In this document: piece by piece, positions 1 to 10,424 of the stretch
Position numbering within the stretch: position 1 is the stretch's first letter
Layout: each line of letters begins with the position of its first letter
Assembly: GCF_003336805.1 (NCBI RefSeq)
Contig: NZ_QFWJ01000006.1
Span: 92,197-156,196 of the forward strand
Reading direction: 5' to 3'
DNA from: Marinospirillum perlucidum
GTDB lineage: Bacteria; Pseudomonadota; Gammaproteobacteria; Pseudomonadales; Halomonadaceae
DNA: 64,000 bases
Notes under the pieces: model-generated
What the model was told of the DNA's origin: nothing
Databases searched by the model: none
The model's input: only the letters and a program-made list of their open reading frames with translations
Made by a program: the position numbers and the translations under genes

Positions 1-1199
1 TCAAGATCCTGCTGCTTGAAGGCGTTCACCAAACCGCAGTGGACAACTTCAAAGCCAATGGTTACACCAACATTGAATATCATCCCAAATCCCTGTCCGA
101 GGCCGATCTGCTCAAGGCCGTGGAAGATGCTCACTTTATCGGCATCCGTTCGCGCACCCAGCTGACTGAAGAAGTCTTTGCTGCGGCCAAGAAGCTGGTC
201 GCTGTTGGCTGCTTCTGCATCGGCACCAATCAGGTAGAGCTCTATTCAGCCCTGATTCGTGGCATCCCTGTTTTCAATGCGCCCTATTCCAATACCCGCT
301 CCGTGGCGGAACTGGTTCTGGGTGAGATGATCATGCTGATGCGCGGCATTCCCCACAAGAGTGCTTCCTGCCACGAAGGTGGCTGGCTGAAATCAGCCGA
401 GGGTAGCTATGAGCTGCGCGGCAAGAAGCTGGGTATTGTCGGCTACGGCAACATTGGCTCCCAGCTGTCTGTGCTGGCCGAAGGCCTGGGCATGGAAGTC
501 TACTATTATGACGTGGTCACCAAGCTGGCTATGGGTAATGCCCACCAAGTGGAAACCCTGGATGAACTCCTGGGCATGTCCGATATCGTTTCTCTGCATG
601 TTCCCGAACTGGAATCCACCCGCTGGATGATCACCGGTGAACAACTGCGCAAGATGAAACCCGGCGCTCACCTGATCAATGCTTCACGCGGCTCGGTCGT
701 GGTGATCGAGGATCTGGCCGATGTTCTCAAGTCCAAGCATCTGGCCGGTGCTGCGATCGATGTCTTCCCGGTTGAGCCTCGCGGTAATGATGATGAGTTT
801 GTCAGCCCTCTGCGCGGTCTCGACAATGTCATCCTGACACCGCATATCGGCGGCTCCACCCTGGAAGCCCAGGCCAATATCGGTAAGGAAGTCTCCGAGA
901 AGTTGATTCGCTACAGTGATAACGGCACGACCACCTTTGCCGTCAACTTCCCGGAAGTCGCCCTGCCATCGCACCCCGGCAAGCATCGTCTGCTGCATAT
1001 TCACGAGAATATTCCCGGCGTGCTTTCCGAAATCAACCGCGTGCTTTCCGAAAACGGCATCAACATCTGCAGCCAATACCTGCAGACCAATGAAAAAGTC
1101 GGCTACGTTGTTGTCGATGTCGATGTGGAATACAGCCAGCAGGCGCTGGAAGCGCTGAAGGATGTAAAAGGCACCATTCGCAGTCGCGTTCTCTTCTGA
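1..1199 (+). CDS. serA: D-3-phosphoglycerate dehydrogenase, 5' end outside the window
   Basis: Catalyses the first committed step of serine biosynthesis, oxidising 3-phosphoglycerate to 3-phosphohydroxypyruvate with NAD. The reading frame is open from base 3 and matches the E. coli SerA N-terminus (ILLLEGVHQTA), so the GTG at 39 is internal and the true start lies left of the window. Seen in order: the substrate-binding start, the Rossmann motif GIVGYGNIGSQ, the catalytic Arg-Glu-His elements (NASRGSVV, DVFPVEP, LTPHIGGST) and a C-terminal ACT domain (LLHIHENIPGVLSEIN) that binds serine as feedback inhibitor. The protein is the short, E. coli-type form, ending in RSRVLF. No clear terminator follows. 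Identification is secure. Confidence 0.96.
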   Translation, partial: KILLLEGVHQTAVDNFKANGYTNIEYHPKSLSEADLLKAVEDAHFIGIRSRTQLTEEVFAAAKKLVAVGCFCIGTNQVELYSALIRGIPVFNAPYSNTRSVAELVLGEMIMLMRGIPHKSASCHEGGWLKSAEGSYELRGKKLGIVGYGNIGSQLSVLAEGLGMEVYYYDVVTKLAMGNAHQVETLDELLGMSDIVSLHVPELESTRWMITGEQLRKMKPGAHLINASRGSVVVIEDLADVLKSKHLAGAAIDVFPVEPRGNDDEFVSPLRGLDNVILTPHIGGSTLEAQANIGKEVSEKLIRYSDNGTTTFAVNFPEVALPSHPGKHRLLHIHENIPGVLSEINRVLSENGINICSQYLQTNEKVGYVVVDVDVEYSQQALEALKDVKGTIRSRVLF

Positions 1200-1239
1200 T
1201 CAGAAGCTGCTATCTTGGAAGGTGCCAGGGAGGGTGCCT

Positions 1240-1413
1240 TTAGTTGACCTGCTGATCCAGGCGATCAGTGGCAGAACGATGATCTCTCTGCAAGCGGTCA
1301 CTTCTTTCCTGCTGGGCTCTAGCTGCATCCTCTGCAGTCTGTTCAATACTGGAAGCACAACCAGTCAGGGCCAGAGCCGCCAAAACCAGACCCGCCATCA
1401 AATACTTTTTCAT
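1240..1413 (-). CDS. Small Lpp/OprI-like outer-membrane lipoprotein, 57 aa
   Basis: Short reading frame starting with ATG at 1413, preceded by GGAG nine bases upstream. The product begins MKKYLMAGLVLAALALTGCA: a charged start, a hydrophobic stretch and a lipobox (L-T-G-C) with Cys19 as the lipidated residue. The mature part is about 39 residues, rich in Ala, Gln, Arg and Asp, and predicted helical; it carries a stretch (AEDAARAQQERSDRL) like the repeats of Pseudomonas OprI and Enterobacteria Lpp. Family knowledge: such proteins form coiled-coil trimers anchored in the outer membrane. It ends QQVN and lacks the C-terminal Lys of Lpp that attaches to peptidoglycan, so it may be a free lipoprotein. 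It is convergent with serA. Confidence 0.75.
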   Translation of the reverse strand: MKKYLMAGLVLAALALTGCASSIEQTAEDAARAQQERSDRLQRDHRSATDRLDQQVN

Positions 1414-1445
1414 TGCTTATCTCCACACGAGTAAAAGGGCCATTG

Positions 1446-2417
1446 CTAAAAGGCTCTAGTATTTACATTTTCCAGCCAGAGGTCTAGGTGTTTAAACACT
1501 GCCTGGCGTCTTTTCTCTTCTTCATTCAACAACTGATGACCGGTATCGGGTAAGAGCACCACCTGGGCTTCGGGCAACAGCCTGTTCAAAACGCTCAGAT
1601 TATACGACCAATCCACGGTGGTATCCCCCTCACCCTGGATAATCATGACTACCTCTCCACAGGGGGGGCTCTTTTCAATTCTTGGAATCCAGCGGGCCAG
1701 CGCCTTGACCCAGGTTAGTGAAAGACGCTGGGATTGCATGGGGTCCTTCTCCTTCACCAGCTGCAGGAATTCCTCATTATGGCAATTGGCCCGGTACTTA
1801 CGTGGCAACTCCTTGAACAGAAGGCTCACCCAGGGCAGCCAGCGTCTTATACCCACCCAGCCCAGGGGATGAATCAGGGGCGCCAGCAGGGCCACAGCAT
1901 CAAAACGCGGACGTGTCAGCAACTGCTCCAGGGCGATGGCACCCCCGGTGGAAAAACCCGTCACCAACCAGGGACGTGGGAAATCGCCCTGTTCCAATTC
2001 TTCAAGCAAGGCGGCCAGCAGCTGCTGATACAGGTTAAAATTCCGGATACTGGCCCGAGCACCGCTGGATAAGCCATGGCCGGGCAAATCCACCGCCAGA
2101 TAGTGCAAACCCTTTTGCAGGGCCCACTGCTGCAAGCTGGGATAGAGCGCACCATGGTCATAGTAACCATGCAGATGCAAAAGCGTACCCGCTTGCGAAG
2201 TCTCAGTCTGTGGCCGGTAAGCCTGCAACCAGCAACGCAGGCCTTCGACTTCCACCCAACCTGCCTTGGCCTCTTTCACCGTGGGGGCCTCGGGTGTGGC
2301 CATTTTATAAAAATGCAGATACTCCAGCAGGTCTGCCGGCAGTTCTTTCTGCCACTGACGGTTAGCAAAAGAATCCGGCCATAAACGCAGTTGTACATGA
2401 AAAACAGGGGGCTGCAT
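1446..2417 (-). CDS. Alpha/beta hydrolase, lysophospholipase-like (serine aminopeptidase S33 type)
   Basis: Predicted alpha/beta-hydrolase of about 323 residues. Visible motifs: HLHGYYDHG (oxyanion region), DLPGHGLSSG, the nucleophile elbow GFSTGG (Ser), and a late D...GH pair (QGEGDTTVDW, DTGHQLL) completing a Ser-Asp-His triad. Similar proteins hydrolyse lysophospholipids or monoacylglycerol; the substrate here cannot be read from sequence. The start is chosen at the ATG at 2417, which follows GAGAAGAAG at a suitable distance; the frame is open to a TTG at 2489, but the extra 24 residues are charged and unlike the family. No signal peptide is seen, so it is probably cytoplasmic. It stands alone, divergent from glcB. 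Confidence 0.8.
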   Translation of the reverse strand: MQPPVFHVQLRLWPDSFANRQWQKELPADLLEYLHFYKMATPEAPTVKEAKAGWVEVEGLRCWLQAYRPQTETSQAGTLLHLHGYYDHGALYPSLQQWALQKGLHYLAVDLPGHGLSSGARASIRNFNLYQQLLAALLEELEQGDFPRPWLVTGFSTGGAIALEQLLTRPRFDAVALLAPLIHPLGWVGIRRWLPWVSLLFKELPRKYRANCHNEEFLQLVKEKDPMQSQRLSLTWVKALARWIPRIEKSPPCGEVVMIIQGEGDTTVDWSYNLSVLNRLLPEAQVVLLPDTGHQLLNEEEKRRQAVFKHLDLWLENVNTRAF

Positions 2418-2600
2418 TCGGCTTCTTCTCTGTTCGTCTAAAGGCGGGTGTTTTTCCCGTTGAAATCCTGTATCTTCTTGCTTCAACAACTTGTAAGTTC
2501 CTGAAAATTTACTACAAAACTCGCCGTAATAGCGGTCAGTTTACAACAAATTCCTTCAGGTTACGTTATTGATCAACCCCCAAAAAAGAGGCGATTTTCC

Positions 2601-4769
2601 ATGACCGATCGCGTTCAAGCAGGTGACTTACAGGTCGCCAAAGAACTTTACGACTTTGTTAATGAGAAAGCCATCCCAGGTAGTGGAGTTACAAGCGAAG
2701 CTTTCTGGTCCGGGCTGGATAAGCTGGTACACGAACTGGCACCCAAAAATCGCGAGCTTTTACAAAAGCGCGATGACCTGCAAAGCAAAATTGACACCTG
2801 GCACAAGCAGAATAAATTTGATTTTGCTGCCTATAAAGACTTCCTGAAAGAAATCGGCTACCTGCTGCCGGAAGGCGAAGCCTTCCAGGCCACCACGACC
2901 CAAGTCGATGATGAAATTGCCCGCCAGGCCGGCCCTCAGCTAGTGGTTCCTGTTACCAACGCTCGCTTTGCTCTGAATGCCGCCAATGCACGCTGGGGCA
3001 GCCTCTATGATGCTCTCTATGGCACCGATGCCCTGCCTGAAGACGGCGGCGCTGAAAAGGGCCCCGGTTACAACCCCGTGCGCGGTGAAAAGGTTATTGC
3101 TTTTGCACGCGATTTTCTGGACCAGAGCGCACCCCTGGCCCAGGGCAGCCACAAGGACTCCACTGGTTACCAACTGGTGGACGGTCAACTGCAGGTCAGC
3201 CTGAAAGACGGTAGCACCACCGGTCTGAAAGACGCTGACCAGCTGCTCGGTTATACCGGCGATGCCTCAGCACCCAGCGGCATCCTCTTCCAGCATCACG
3301 GCCTGCACTTTGAACTGCAGATTGATCCCAGTCACCACATCGGTCAAACCGACCCTGCCGGCGTCAAGGATCTGCTGATGGAAGCGGCCTTGACCGCCAT
3401 CATGGACTGCGAGGATTCCGTTGCTGCCGTTGATGCCGAAGACAAGGTACTGGCTTACAGCAACTGGCTGGGCCTGATGCAGGGCAACCTGGAAGAAGAC
3501 GTCAGCAAGGGCGGCAAGACCTTTACCCGCACCATGAATGCCGACCGCGAATACACGGGTGTCGATGGTCAGCCGGTGAAGCTGCATGGCCGCTCCCTGA
3601 TGTTTGTACGTAACGTCGGCCACCTGATGACCAACCCAGCGGTTCTGCTCAAGGACGGTTCGGAAATCCCCGAGGGTATTCTTGACTGTGCCGTAACCAG
3701 TCTGGCGGCCAAGCATGATCTGCTCGGCAACAGCCGTCTGAACAACTCGCGCACCGGCAGTGTTTATATTGTTAAGCCCAAGATGCACGGCCCTGAAGAA
3801 GTGGCCTTCTCCAACGAGCTGTTCGCCAAGGTCGAAGACCTCCTGGGCCTGGAGCGCTTTACCCTGAAAATGGGCATCATGGATGAAGAGCGCCGCACAA
3901 CCATTAACCTGAAAGAATGCATTCGCGCCGCCAAGGAAAGGGTCGTCTTCATCAACACCGGCTTCCTGGATCGCACTGGTGACGAGATGCACACCTCCAT
4001 GGAAGCAGGCCCCATGATTCGCAAGGGCGACATGAAGACCTCTGCCTGGATTCAAGCCTATGAACAGTGGAACGTGGACATCGGACTGGAATGCGGACTC
4101 AAGGGCCGTGCCCAGATCGGTAAAGGCATGTGGCCCATGCCCGATCTGATGGGTGAAATGCTCAAACAGAAAATCGGTCACGCCAAATCCGGCGCCAACA
4201 CCGCCTGGGTTCCTTCGCCCACGGCAGCAACCCTCCACTCCCTGCATTACCACCAGGTCAATGTTGCTGAAGTTCAGGAGAAACTGAAGTCGCGGACCCG
4301 TGCCAATCTGGATGCTATTCTGACCATTCCGGTCGCGGAAAATCCCAGCTGGTCTGCTGAAGAAATCCAGCAGGAACTGGACAACAATGCCCAGGGTATT
4401 CTCGGCTATGTGGTTCGCTGGATCGACCAGGGCGTGGGCTGCTCCAAGGTGCCCGACATCAACAACGTCGGCTTGATGGAAGACCGCGCCACTCTGCGTA
4501 TCTCCAGCCAACACATTGCCAACTGGCTGCATCACGGTATCTGCAGTGAAGAGCAGGTTATCGAAACGCTGCAGCGCATGGCCAAGGTAGTGGACGAGCA
4601 GAATGCCGGTGATCCTGCCTACCAGCCCATGCACGGCAACTTTGATCAGTCCATCGCCTTCCAGGCGGCCAAGGAACTGGTGATTGAAGGCTGCGCCCAG
4701 CCCAGTGGTTACACTGAGCCGGTTCTGCACCGCCGCCGTCTGGAGTTGAAAGCCCAGGCAGCTCAGTAA
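2601..4769 (+). CDS. glcB: Malate synthase G
   Basis: Condenses glyoxylate with acetyl-CoA to malate, used in the glyoxylate cycle and glycolate use. At 722 residues it has the length of the monomeric G isoform rather than the roughly 530-residue A form. Seen: [15 protein letters not shown] early in the TIM barrel, the stretch [14 protein letters not shown], the Mg- and substrate-binding stretch [37 protein letters not shown], and [17 protein letters not shown] with the conserved C-terminal [13 protein letters not shown] that carries the catalytic Asp region. Starts at ATG 2601 after an AAAAGAGGCG stretch. No isocitrate lyase or glc regulator lies next to it. It is followed by a strong terminator, so it is probably transcribed alone. 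Confidence 0.97.
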   Translation: MTDRVQAGDLQVAKELYDFVNEKAIPGSGVTSEAFWSGLDKLVHELAPKNRELLQKRDDLQSKIDTWHKQNKFDFAAYKDFLKEIGYLLPEGEAFQATTTQVDDEIARQAGPQLVVPVTNARFALNAANARWGSLYDALYGTDALPEDGGAEKGPGYNPVRGEKVIAFARDFLDQSAPLAQGSHKDSTGYQLVDGQLQVSLKDGSTTGLKDADQLLGYTGDASAPSGILFQHHGLHFELQIDPSHHIGQTDPAGVKDLLMEAALTAIMDCEDSVAAVDAEDKVLAYSNWLGLMQGNLEEDVSKGGKTFTRTMNADREYTGVDGQPVKLHGRSLMFVRNVGHLMTNPAVLLKDGSEIPEGILDCAVTSLAAKHDLLGNSRLNNSRTGSVYIVKPKMHGPEEVAFSNELFAKVEDLLGLERFTLKMGIMDEERRTTINLKECIRAAKERVVFINTGFLDRTGDEMHTSMEAGPMIRKGDMKTSAWIQAYEQWNVDIGLECGLKGRAQIGKGMWPMPDLMGEMLKQKIGHAKSGANTAWVPSPTAATLHSLHYHQVNVAEVQEKLKSRTRANLDAILTIPVAENPSWSAEEIQQELDNNAQGILGYVVRWIDQGVGCSKVPDINNVGLMEDRATLRISSQHIANWLHHGICSEEQVIETLQRMAKVVDEQNAGDPAYQPMHGNFDQSIAFQAAKELVIEGCAQPSGYTEPVLHRRRLELKAQAAQ

Positions 4770-4784
4770 GTAGTTTGCAAACCA

Positions 4785-4812
4785 AACCGGGCCTTCAGGG
4801 CCCGGTTTTTTT
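4785..4812 (+). terminator. Rho-independent terminator after glcB
   Basis: Nine-base stem (aaccgggcc with ggcccggtt) around a five-base loop, followed by a run of seven T on the plus strand, 15 bases after the glcB stop codon. Confidence 0.93.
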
Positions 4813-4857
4813 ATCTGGTAAGAGCGTTAGGCAGCCCCGGAAGTCATCACCTGGCTT

Positions 4858-5250
4858 CTAGGCTAGAGCACGAAGACCATTAAAGGTCCAAACCCCGGCA
4901 AACGTCATGATCAGACTGCCGAGCAGATGCAAGGCTGTGGCCGAGAAAGCCCAACCCCAGCGCCCTTCCTGCAACAGGTAAACAACTTCTGCAGAAAAAG
5001 TGGAGAAGGTGGTCAGCCCTCCAAGCAGGCCGGTGACCAGAAGCAGCCGCCATTCCGGTGATAGCTGGGGATGCTGAGCAAAAAAGGCCAGGGCCAGACC
5101 AATCAAATAGCCCCCGGCAAGATTGGCCAGAAGAGTGCCCAGCGGGAGAGTCGCCAGGCTGGCATTGAATTTGAGCGCCAGCCACCAGCGCACCAACGCA
5201 CCCATACCGGCACCCGTCGCTACAGCAAAAGCCGAAAGGGGTAAATTCAT
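4858..5250 (-). CDS. crcB: Fluoride ion channel CrcB/FluC
   Basis: Small inner-membrane protein of 130 residues with four hydrophobic segments. As a dual-topology dimer, members of this family export fluoride. Diagnostic stretches: GALVRWWL near the N-terminus, [18 protein letters not shown] with the conserved Asn in segment 2, and [15 protein letters not shown], which holds the Phe-box and the central Na-binding region. The start is taken at ATG 5250; the frame is open to a TTG at 5277, which would add nine polar residues. No fluoride riboswitch is recognised upstream. It is convergent with glcB and divergent from the histidine kinase gene. Confidence 0.92.
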   Translation of the reverse strand: MNLPLSAFAVATGAGMGALVRWWLALKFNASLATLPLGTLLANLAGGYLIGLALAFFAQHPQLSPEWRLLLVTGLLGGLTTFSTFSAEVVYLLQEGRWGWAFSATALHLLGSLIMTFAGVWTFNGLRALA

Positions 5251-5462
5251 AAGCAGATTCGCATCCCGATTCAACAACTAAAAAATCATTATGACGCCAA
5301 CCTCAGCTAAGATAAACTCAGTTCATGTGGATACCGATGAATCTCAGCGGGTTATAAGTTGGTGAGATAACAAGAACTGAACTAGCCTTGCAACAACCAA
5401 CAACTCCTTTGAACACCCATCATCCCGAGCCAGTTATTCGATCAGCCGGTTAAAAGTTTTGT

Positions 5463-7553
5463 ATGCATAAATGGACCCTGCTAACCCGCATGAATGAAGG
5501 CACCCAGTTTTCCCGCCTTCTGCTACCACTATTGATTTTCTGCTGGTTGCTGTCCAGCTTGCTCCTGCTGCATACCTATCGCACGTCTGTTGAAGGTTAT
5601 AAAGAAGAAGCCATCAATCGCAGCGAACAACACACCCAGGCCCTACTGGAACTGCAAAAATCCCTGGTCGTGGCCAAATTGCAGGAAATGCAGAGAGTCC
5701 TGCTGGCAATAGAGCAGGTCATTAACACCACCCAGCTAACCGACGACCAACTCAAGAAAGCCATGCTAGCCCGCAAGGCGCCCAGCCCCGAAATCCTGGC
5801 CTTGATCTGGCTGGATGCCGAAGGCCAGACTCGAGTTTTCAGCCGCCCCAATGAAAACCCGGACCTATCGGATCGACGCTATTTCACCTGGCATCAGCAA
5901 CACCACGAATCCAATCGCATTTTTCTATCCAAACCGCTGGTTTCGCGCAGCAATGAACAGTTGCCTTTTGTAGCCCTGAGCAAACCTTTGCATACGCCTG
6001 AGGGTGAATTTGATGGTGTCCTGGCTTTGGCCATCGATCTTGAAGCCCTGGCCAGTGACCTACGTGGACTGGTCAACCGTGAAGGCGCTCATGCGACAGT
6101 TATGGCCCACCTGGATGGAGAGATCTATTTTCGCTTGCCTTGGCTGGCCTCGGCACCGACTCAAAATTCTCCCGTTTTGGCTCAGCATCAGGGGCCGGTT
6201 GAAGCCAACCATTTAACCCGCATCACCTCACCCTTCGATCAGAAGGTGCGGCAACTGGCTTACGGACGAGTTAACGGCTGGCCGCTGGTGGTGTTTATCT
6301 CCGAAAACCTGGAACCGACCCTGGCGGATATTGCTCTCTACCGGGAGCAGGAAGCCTGGCGCTGGGGAGCGGCTTTTATTCTTGCCAGCTTCTTGTTTCT
6401 CGGTCTTTCCCGGGTTATTCATCAGCGCCACAAGACCCTGGTCACCCTGATTGAAAAGGAAGAGCGCTACCGCCTGGCCAAGGAAGCCGCCGGTATTGGT
6501 GTCTGGGATCTGCGCGTGGATAGCGGCGAGCTAACCTGGGATCAACAAACCTGGCAACAACTGGGCTATGCAGTGGATGCCTTTGCCCTCAATGATCAGG
6601 CCTGGTATGCCTTGGTTCACCCCGAAGACCTGCCCGGAGTGATGCAAACCACCAGAGAGCGCATCCGCAACAACCAGCCTTTTGAAGTGGAATACCGCGC
6701 CCTGACCGCAAGCGGCCAGTGGCAATGGCAACAGGCACGGGGACAGGTGGTGGATTACACCCACGAAGGGCGCCCTCAGAGAATTCTGGGTACCAGCCTG
6801 ACCATTCAGAAGCGCAAGGATGCTGAACAGCAACTCCAGAATCAGGCTGCAGCTCTTCAGGCCTCGAACGAAGAACTGGAACAGTTTGCTTATGTGGCTT
6901 CGCACGACCTGCGCCAACCCCTGCGTATGATTCGCAGCTATACTGACCTGGTCAACAAGCGGCTGGAACAGCATCTGGACAAGGATACTCGTCTGTTTAT
7001 GCATTTTATCCGGGATGGTGCCCAACGTATGGACATGATGCTGGTATCCCTGCTGGAGTACTCCCGTGTCGGACGCAAAGGCGAACCCCTGGCCGAAGTC
7101 GATATCCGCCAACTGGCCGAAGAAGCCCTCAACTATCTGAGCCCCAGCATTCGTGATAGCGGTGCAGCTATCCACTTCCGGGGGCACTGGCCCGAACAGC
7201 TACTGGCTAGCGGCAATGAAATCGTTCGCCTCTTCCAGAACCTGGTCAGCAATGCCCTCAAGTACCAGCCCGCTGATCAGCAGCCCGAAATAGAGATCTC
7301 TGCTGATGAGCGCGAAGACACCTGGTTCTTTCGTGTCCGGGATAATGGCATCGGCATCTCTGAAGACCAGTCACAACGCCTGTTCAAGGTATTCCAACGC
7401 CTGCACAGCCGGGATGAATATGAAGGCACAGGGGTTGGCCTGGCCATTTGCCGCAAGATCGTGGAGCGCCATGGCGGCAAGATCTGGATCGAATCAGAAG
7501 GAAATGGCCAGGGCAGCGTTTTCTGCTTCACCCTGGCCAAGACTCCCGCTTAA
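5463..7553 (+). CDS. Membrane sensor histidine kinase with periplasmic sensor, PAS and phytochrome-type kinase core
   Basis: A 696-residue two-component sensor. Order: TM helix about residues 19-41, a large periplasmic domain (about 45-295; dCache-like by size and position, inference), second TM about 298-318 ([17 protein letters not shown]), PAS/PAC domain about 335-455 ([27 protein letters not shown]), HisKA with phospho-acceptor in [13 protein letters not shown], and an HATPase with N box ([14 protein letters not shown]), G1 box DNGIGI, F box KVFQRLH and G2 box [18 protein letters not shown]. The kinase core is of the kind found beside bacteriophytochromes. No response regulator is adjacent, so it is an orphan. 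Its stop overlaps that of the convergent receptor gene by four bases. Confidence 0.9.
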   Translation: MHKWTLLTRMNEGTQFSRLLLPLLIFCWLLSSLLLLHTYRTSVEGYKEEAINRSEQHTQALLELQKSLVVAKLQEMQRVLLAIEQVINTTQLTDDQLKKAMLARKAPSPEILALIWLDAEGQTRVFSRPNENPDLSDRRYFTWHQQHHESNRIFLSKPLVSRSNEQLPFVALSKPLHTPEGEFDGVLALAIDLEALASDLRGLVNREGAHATVMAHLDGEIYFRLPWLASAPTQNSPVLAQHQGPVEANHLTRITSPFDQKVRQLAYGRVNGWPLVVFISENLEPTLADIALYREQEAWRWGAAFILASFLFLGLSRVIHQRHKTLVTLIEKEERYRLAKEAAGIGVWDLRVDSGELTWDQQTWQQLGYAVDAFALNDQAWYALVHPEDLPGVMQTTRERIRNNQPFEVEYRALTASGQWQWQQARGQVVDYTHEGRPQRILGTSLTIQKRKDAEQQLQNQAAALQASNEELEQFAYVASHDLRQPLRMIRSYTDLVNKRLEQHLDKDTRLFMHFIRDGAQRMDMMLVSLLEYSRVGRKGEPLAEVDIRQLAEEALNYLSPSIRDSGAAIHFRGHWPEQLLASGNEIVRLFQNLVSNALKYQPADQQPEIEISADEREDTWFFRVRDNGIGISEDQSQRLFKVFQRLHSRDEYEGTGVGLAICRKIVERHGGKIWIESEGNGQGSVFCFTLAKTPA

Positions 7554-9178
7554 ACGCGGAAGCGTTTGACGCTTTCCTGCAGTGTCAGCGCCAGCGATGA
7601 CAGAGCCTGGCTGGCTGTGACTGTCTGCTGCATGCCACTGGCAGCTTCTTCAGAAGCAGCGGTGATACTGCTGAAATTACGATTAATTTCTTCAGCCACG
7701 GCCGACTGCTCTTCTGTAGCACTGGCAATCTGGGTATTCATGTCGTTAATTGCCGAGACGGAATTTTCAATCACACCCAGAGAATCTCCAGCACGACGTG
7801 CCTGCGCAACACTTTCAGCAGCTTTCTGGCGTCCCTGCTCCATTACTTCTACGGCGCCCTGAGCGCTAGTCTGCATCCGCTCAATTCGCTGCTGAATATC
7901 CCGTGTGGAGTCCTGGGTCCGGCTGGCAAGGGCTCTGACCTCATCCGCCACCACAGCAAATCCACGTCCATGCTCACCGGCGCGCGCCGCTTCAATGGCC
8001 GCATTCAGCGCCAGCAGGTTGGTCTGCTCGGCAATATTCTCAATCACTTCCATTACCGTGCCGATTTCCGTACTGTCAGCTGATAGCTGGTCGATGACCT
8101 CACCGGCTTTTTCCACCTGGGCAGCCAGTTCATTGATACTGGCCAGGGTCTGCTTGACCTCTTCACCCCCGGACAGGGTTTCACGGGTTGCTGTACGAGC
8201 CAACTGGGCGGCTTCTGCTGTGTGACCGGCCACTTCCTGAACCGTGGCTGACATCTGATTGATGGCTGCAGCCCCCTGTTCAGTCTGTTCACGCTGACTT
8301 TCCGTCAATTCTTGGTTACGCCCGGCGGTAGCTTGCAGCTGTTCAGCTGATGCGGCCAGTTTGTTGGCTGTCTGGGTCACGCCCTGGATAATGCCGGCCA
8401 GTTGCTGACTCATACTGGCGACGGCACCCATGATGCTATCCGGATAACGACTGGGAATCTGCTGGGTGAGATCGCCTTCTGCCACCTGGCGGATAATCCG
8501 TGCGGCTACTTCCGGCTCTCCCCCGATCATGCGGGTCAAACGGGAAACCAGACGATGACTGACCAGCACCCCGATGACCAGAGCCACTGCAGCCACGATT
8601 AGCATCAGAGTCTGAAAACCACCGGTTTCTTCGCGCACATAGCTGACATCTTCCTGAATCTGCTCTTCCTGATAGTCGATAAAGGCATTGACGGCTGCCA
8701 ACCAGGCTGTATAGGCGGGGGAAACTTCATCCAGCACAAAGTCACGAGCCTGCTGCTGACGCCCCTCGGCAAGAAGATCACGAGTGTTTTGGGTCAAGGC
8801 CTGGGTCCTGGTCTCGATGACCTCGATTTGTGCCAGTAGGTCTTTTTCTTTCTGGGTTACCTTGGCAGAGCGGGAAAAAAGCCGCTCCATACCCTGGGCT
8901 GCCTCCTGGTAGTAGGCATCCAGTTCGTCGATCTGCTGCCAGAATTGCTGCTGTTGCTGCGGCCTGGTTACCAGAACGGCATCACGAATGGCGATGGCGC
9001 GATCATGGACACTACCGCGAAAATTGATCGCAAATCTTTGTTTGCGAGTATCCACGTCATTCACCTGGGTCAAGGTCGAATCGACCACGCTGACCTTGAA
9101 GACCCCGACCAGAGTGATAACAATAATCATTAACATTATCAGGCCGAAGCCCAGATATAGTCTTTGTGCAATGGTCAT
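7550..9178 (-). CDS. Methyl-accepting chemotaxis protein with four-helix-bundle sensor
   Basis: A 542-residue chemoreceptor. Seen in order: TM1 about 7-29, a periplasmic helical domain of roughly 160 residues rich in Gln and Glu (4HB_MCP type), TM2 about 187-207, HAMP about 210-263, and a signalling domain whose hairpin tip is [19 protein letters not shown] with [15 protein letters not shown]. It signals to CheW/CheA at the cell pole. The C-terminus (ESVKRFRV) lacks the NWETF-type pentapeptide that tethers CheR/CheB, so adaptation probably relies on other receptors or untethered enzymes. Ligand unknown. Starts at ATG 9178 after AGGTG. No che genes lie in this window. Confidence 0.93.
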   Translation of the reverse strand: MTIAQRLYLGFGLIMLMIIVITLVGVFKVSVVDSTLTQVNDVDTRKQRFAINFRGSVHDRAIAIRDAVLVTRPQQQQQFWQQIDELDAYYQEAAQGMERLFSRSAKVTQKEKDLLAQIEVIETRTQALTQNTRDLLAEGRQQQARDFVLDEVSPAYTAWLAAVNAFIDYQEEQIQEDVSYVREETGGFQTLMLIVAAVALVIGVLVSHRLVSRLTRMIGGEPEVAARIIRQVAEGDLTQQIPSRYPDSIMGAVASMSQQLAGIIQGVTQTANKLAASAEQLQATAGRNQELTESQREQTEQGAAAINQMSATVQEVAGHTAEAAQLARTATRETLSGGEEVKQTLASINELAAQVEKAGEVIDQLSADSTEIGTVMEVIENIAEQTNLLALNAAIEAARAGEHGRGFAVVADEVRALASRTQDSTRDIQQRIERMQTSAQGAVEVMEQGRQKAAESVAQARRAGDSLGVIENSVSAINDMNTQIASATEEQSAVAEEINRNFSSITAASEEAASGMQQTVTASQALSSLALTLQESVKRFRV

Positions 9179-9361
9179 AGGTACACCTAATTAGGGTTAG
9201 GGAGCTGCTGATTTACCTTATGAGCGCAGAATCAACCAGCGCAAGGGGTTGATCAGAGGTTTCAAAGGAATCAATTTGAAATCAATAATTAGGATAACCT
9301 ATCCATAAAAAATAAGTAGCAAAAAATATCTATCAATAGATTAAGCTTTGCCTATCAACCT

Positions 9362-9379
9362 CAAGCCCTCCCTGGCTTG
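9362..9379 (-). terminator. Hairpin after acuI, possible terminator without T run
   Basis: Six-base perfect stem (caagcc with ggcttg) around a six-base loop, 13 bases past the acuI stop. No T tract follows on the minus strand, so termination by this element alone is uncertain. Confidence 0.4.
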
Positions 9380-9392
9380 GGTCTGCAATACA

Positions 9393-10373
9393 TTAATCCA
9401 GCTTGACCACCACCCGGCCACGGACCTGACCGGCCAGCAGATCTGAAGCTGTATCCACGGCTTCTTCCAGGCTGATACTGCGAGTGATGGCATCCAACTG
9501 CTCTGGCTTGAGCAGTTCACCCAAACGCTGCCAGGCTTCAATCCGGTCAGCCTTGGGTCGCATCACGCTATCAATACCAGCCAGGGTAACGCCGCGCAGA
9601 ATGAAGGGAGCCACGCTCGCAGGCAGATCCATCCCCTGGGCCAGACCACAGGCTGCCACGGTGCCACCGTAGCGAGTGGAGGCCAGAACATTAGCCAGGG
9701 TATGACTGCCAACGGAATCCACAGCACCCGCCCAGCGTTCTTTGCCCAGAGGACGACCCGGTTCGGAAAGCTCCTTGCGATCAATAATGTCCTGAGCACC
9801 CAGCTCGCGCAGGTAATCAGCTTCCTCGGGACGCCCCGTGGAAGCCACCACGCGATAGCCCAGCTGGCTCAATAGAGCGATGGCATAGCTACCGACACCG
9901 CCATTGGCACCTGTAACCAGAATATCACCCTGATCAGGGGTTACACCCTGACGCTCAAGCGCCAAGACACAGAGCATGGCCGTGTAACCGGCCGTCCCGA
10001 TAGCCATACACTGTTCAGCGGTAAAAGCTTCGGGTTTGGGAATCAGCCAATCAGCATCCAGGCGAGCTTTTTCAGCCAGGCCACCCCAGTGCTTTTCACC
10101 CACACCCCAGCCATTCAGGAGCACCGCATCACCCTTTTTAAATTCATCACTGGTGGATTCTTCCACCTCGCCGACCAGATCAATGCCCGGCACCATGGGG
10201 AAGCTGCGCACGACCGGACCCTTGCCGGTAATCGCCAGACCATCCTTGTAGTTCAGCGTACTGGCCTGAACCCTTAGGGTGACATTGCCCTCAGGCAACT
10301 GGGATTCTTCCAGCGTCTGCACACTGGCTTTCTGCCCGTCTTCGGTTTTTTCAATCAGAATACCTTTAAACAT
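9393..10373 (-). CDS. acuI: Acrylyl-CoA reductase / YhdH-type MDR quinone oxidoreductase
   Basis: A 326-residue medium-chain dehydrogenase/reductase of the YhdH/AcuI family, lacking zinc ligands. These enzymes reduce acryloyl-CoA to propionyl-CoA with NADPH, detoxifying acrylate made from dimethylsulphoniopropionate, a common marine substrate. Seen: [40 protein letters not shown], the nucleotide-binding [18 protein letters not shown], and AGAVDSVGS. Preceded 50 bases upstream by a TetR-type gene on the same strand, with an operator between them. Family assignment is strong; the physiological substrate is inferred from homology, and no DMSP lyase gene is in the window. Confidence 0.88.
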   Translation of the reverse strand: MFKGILIEKTEDGQKASVQTLEESQLPEGNVTLRVQASTLNYKDGLAITGKGPVVRSFPMVPGIDLVGEVEESTSDEFKKGDAVLLNGWGVGEKHWGGLAEKARLDADWLIPKPEAFTAEQCMAIGTAGYTAMLCVLALERQGVTPDQGDILVTGANGGVGSYAIALLSQLGYRVVASTGRPEEADYLRELGAQDIIDRKELSEPGRPLGKERWAGAVDSVGSHTLANVLASTRYGGTVAACGLAQGMDLPASVAPFILRGVTLAGIDSVMRPKADRIEAWQRLGELLKPEQLDAITRSISLEEAVDTASDLLAGQVRGRVVVKLD

Positions 10374-10391
10374 CTGTTGTCTCCTCTATTT

Positions 10392-10406
10392 TAGACCGAT
10401 CGTCTA
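10392..10406. promoter_or_regulatory. TetR-type operator in front of acuI
   Basis: Palindrome TAGAC-CGATC-GTCTA lies between the regulator gene and acuI. It differs by one central base from the palindrome upstream of the regulator gene (11067-11085), so both are most simply read as operators for that regulator. Confidence 0.75.
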
Positions 10407-10424
10407 GTAAATAACCGCAAAAAA

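Noticed and set aside
3267..4730. 487-codon open frame opposite malate synthase
   Set aside because: Shadow of glcB, which is certain; the composition is His/Gln/Val-rich, as expected for an antisense frame.
5251..5462. Fluoride riboswitch before crcB
   Set aside because: The conserved GGCGATGG...CTGATG pattern could not be found in the region upstream of crcB.
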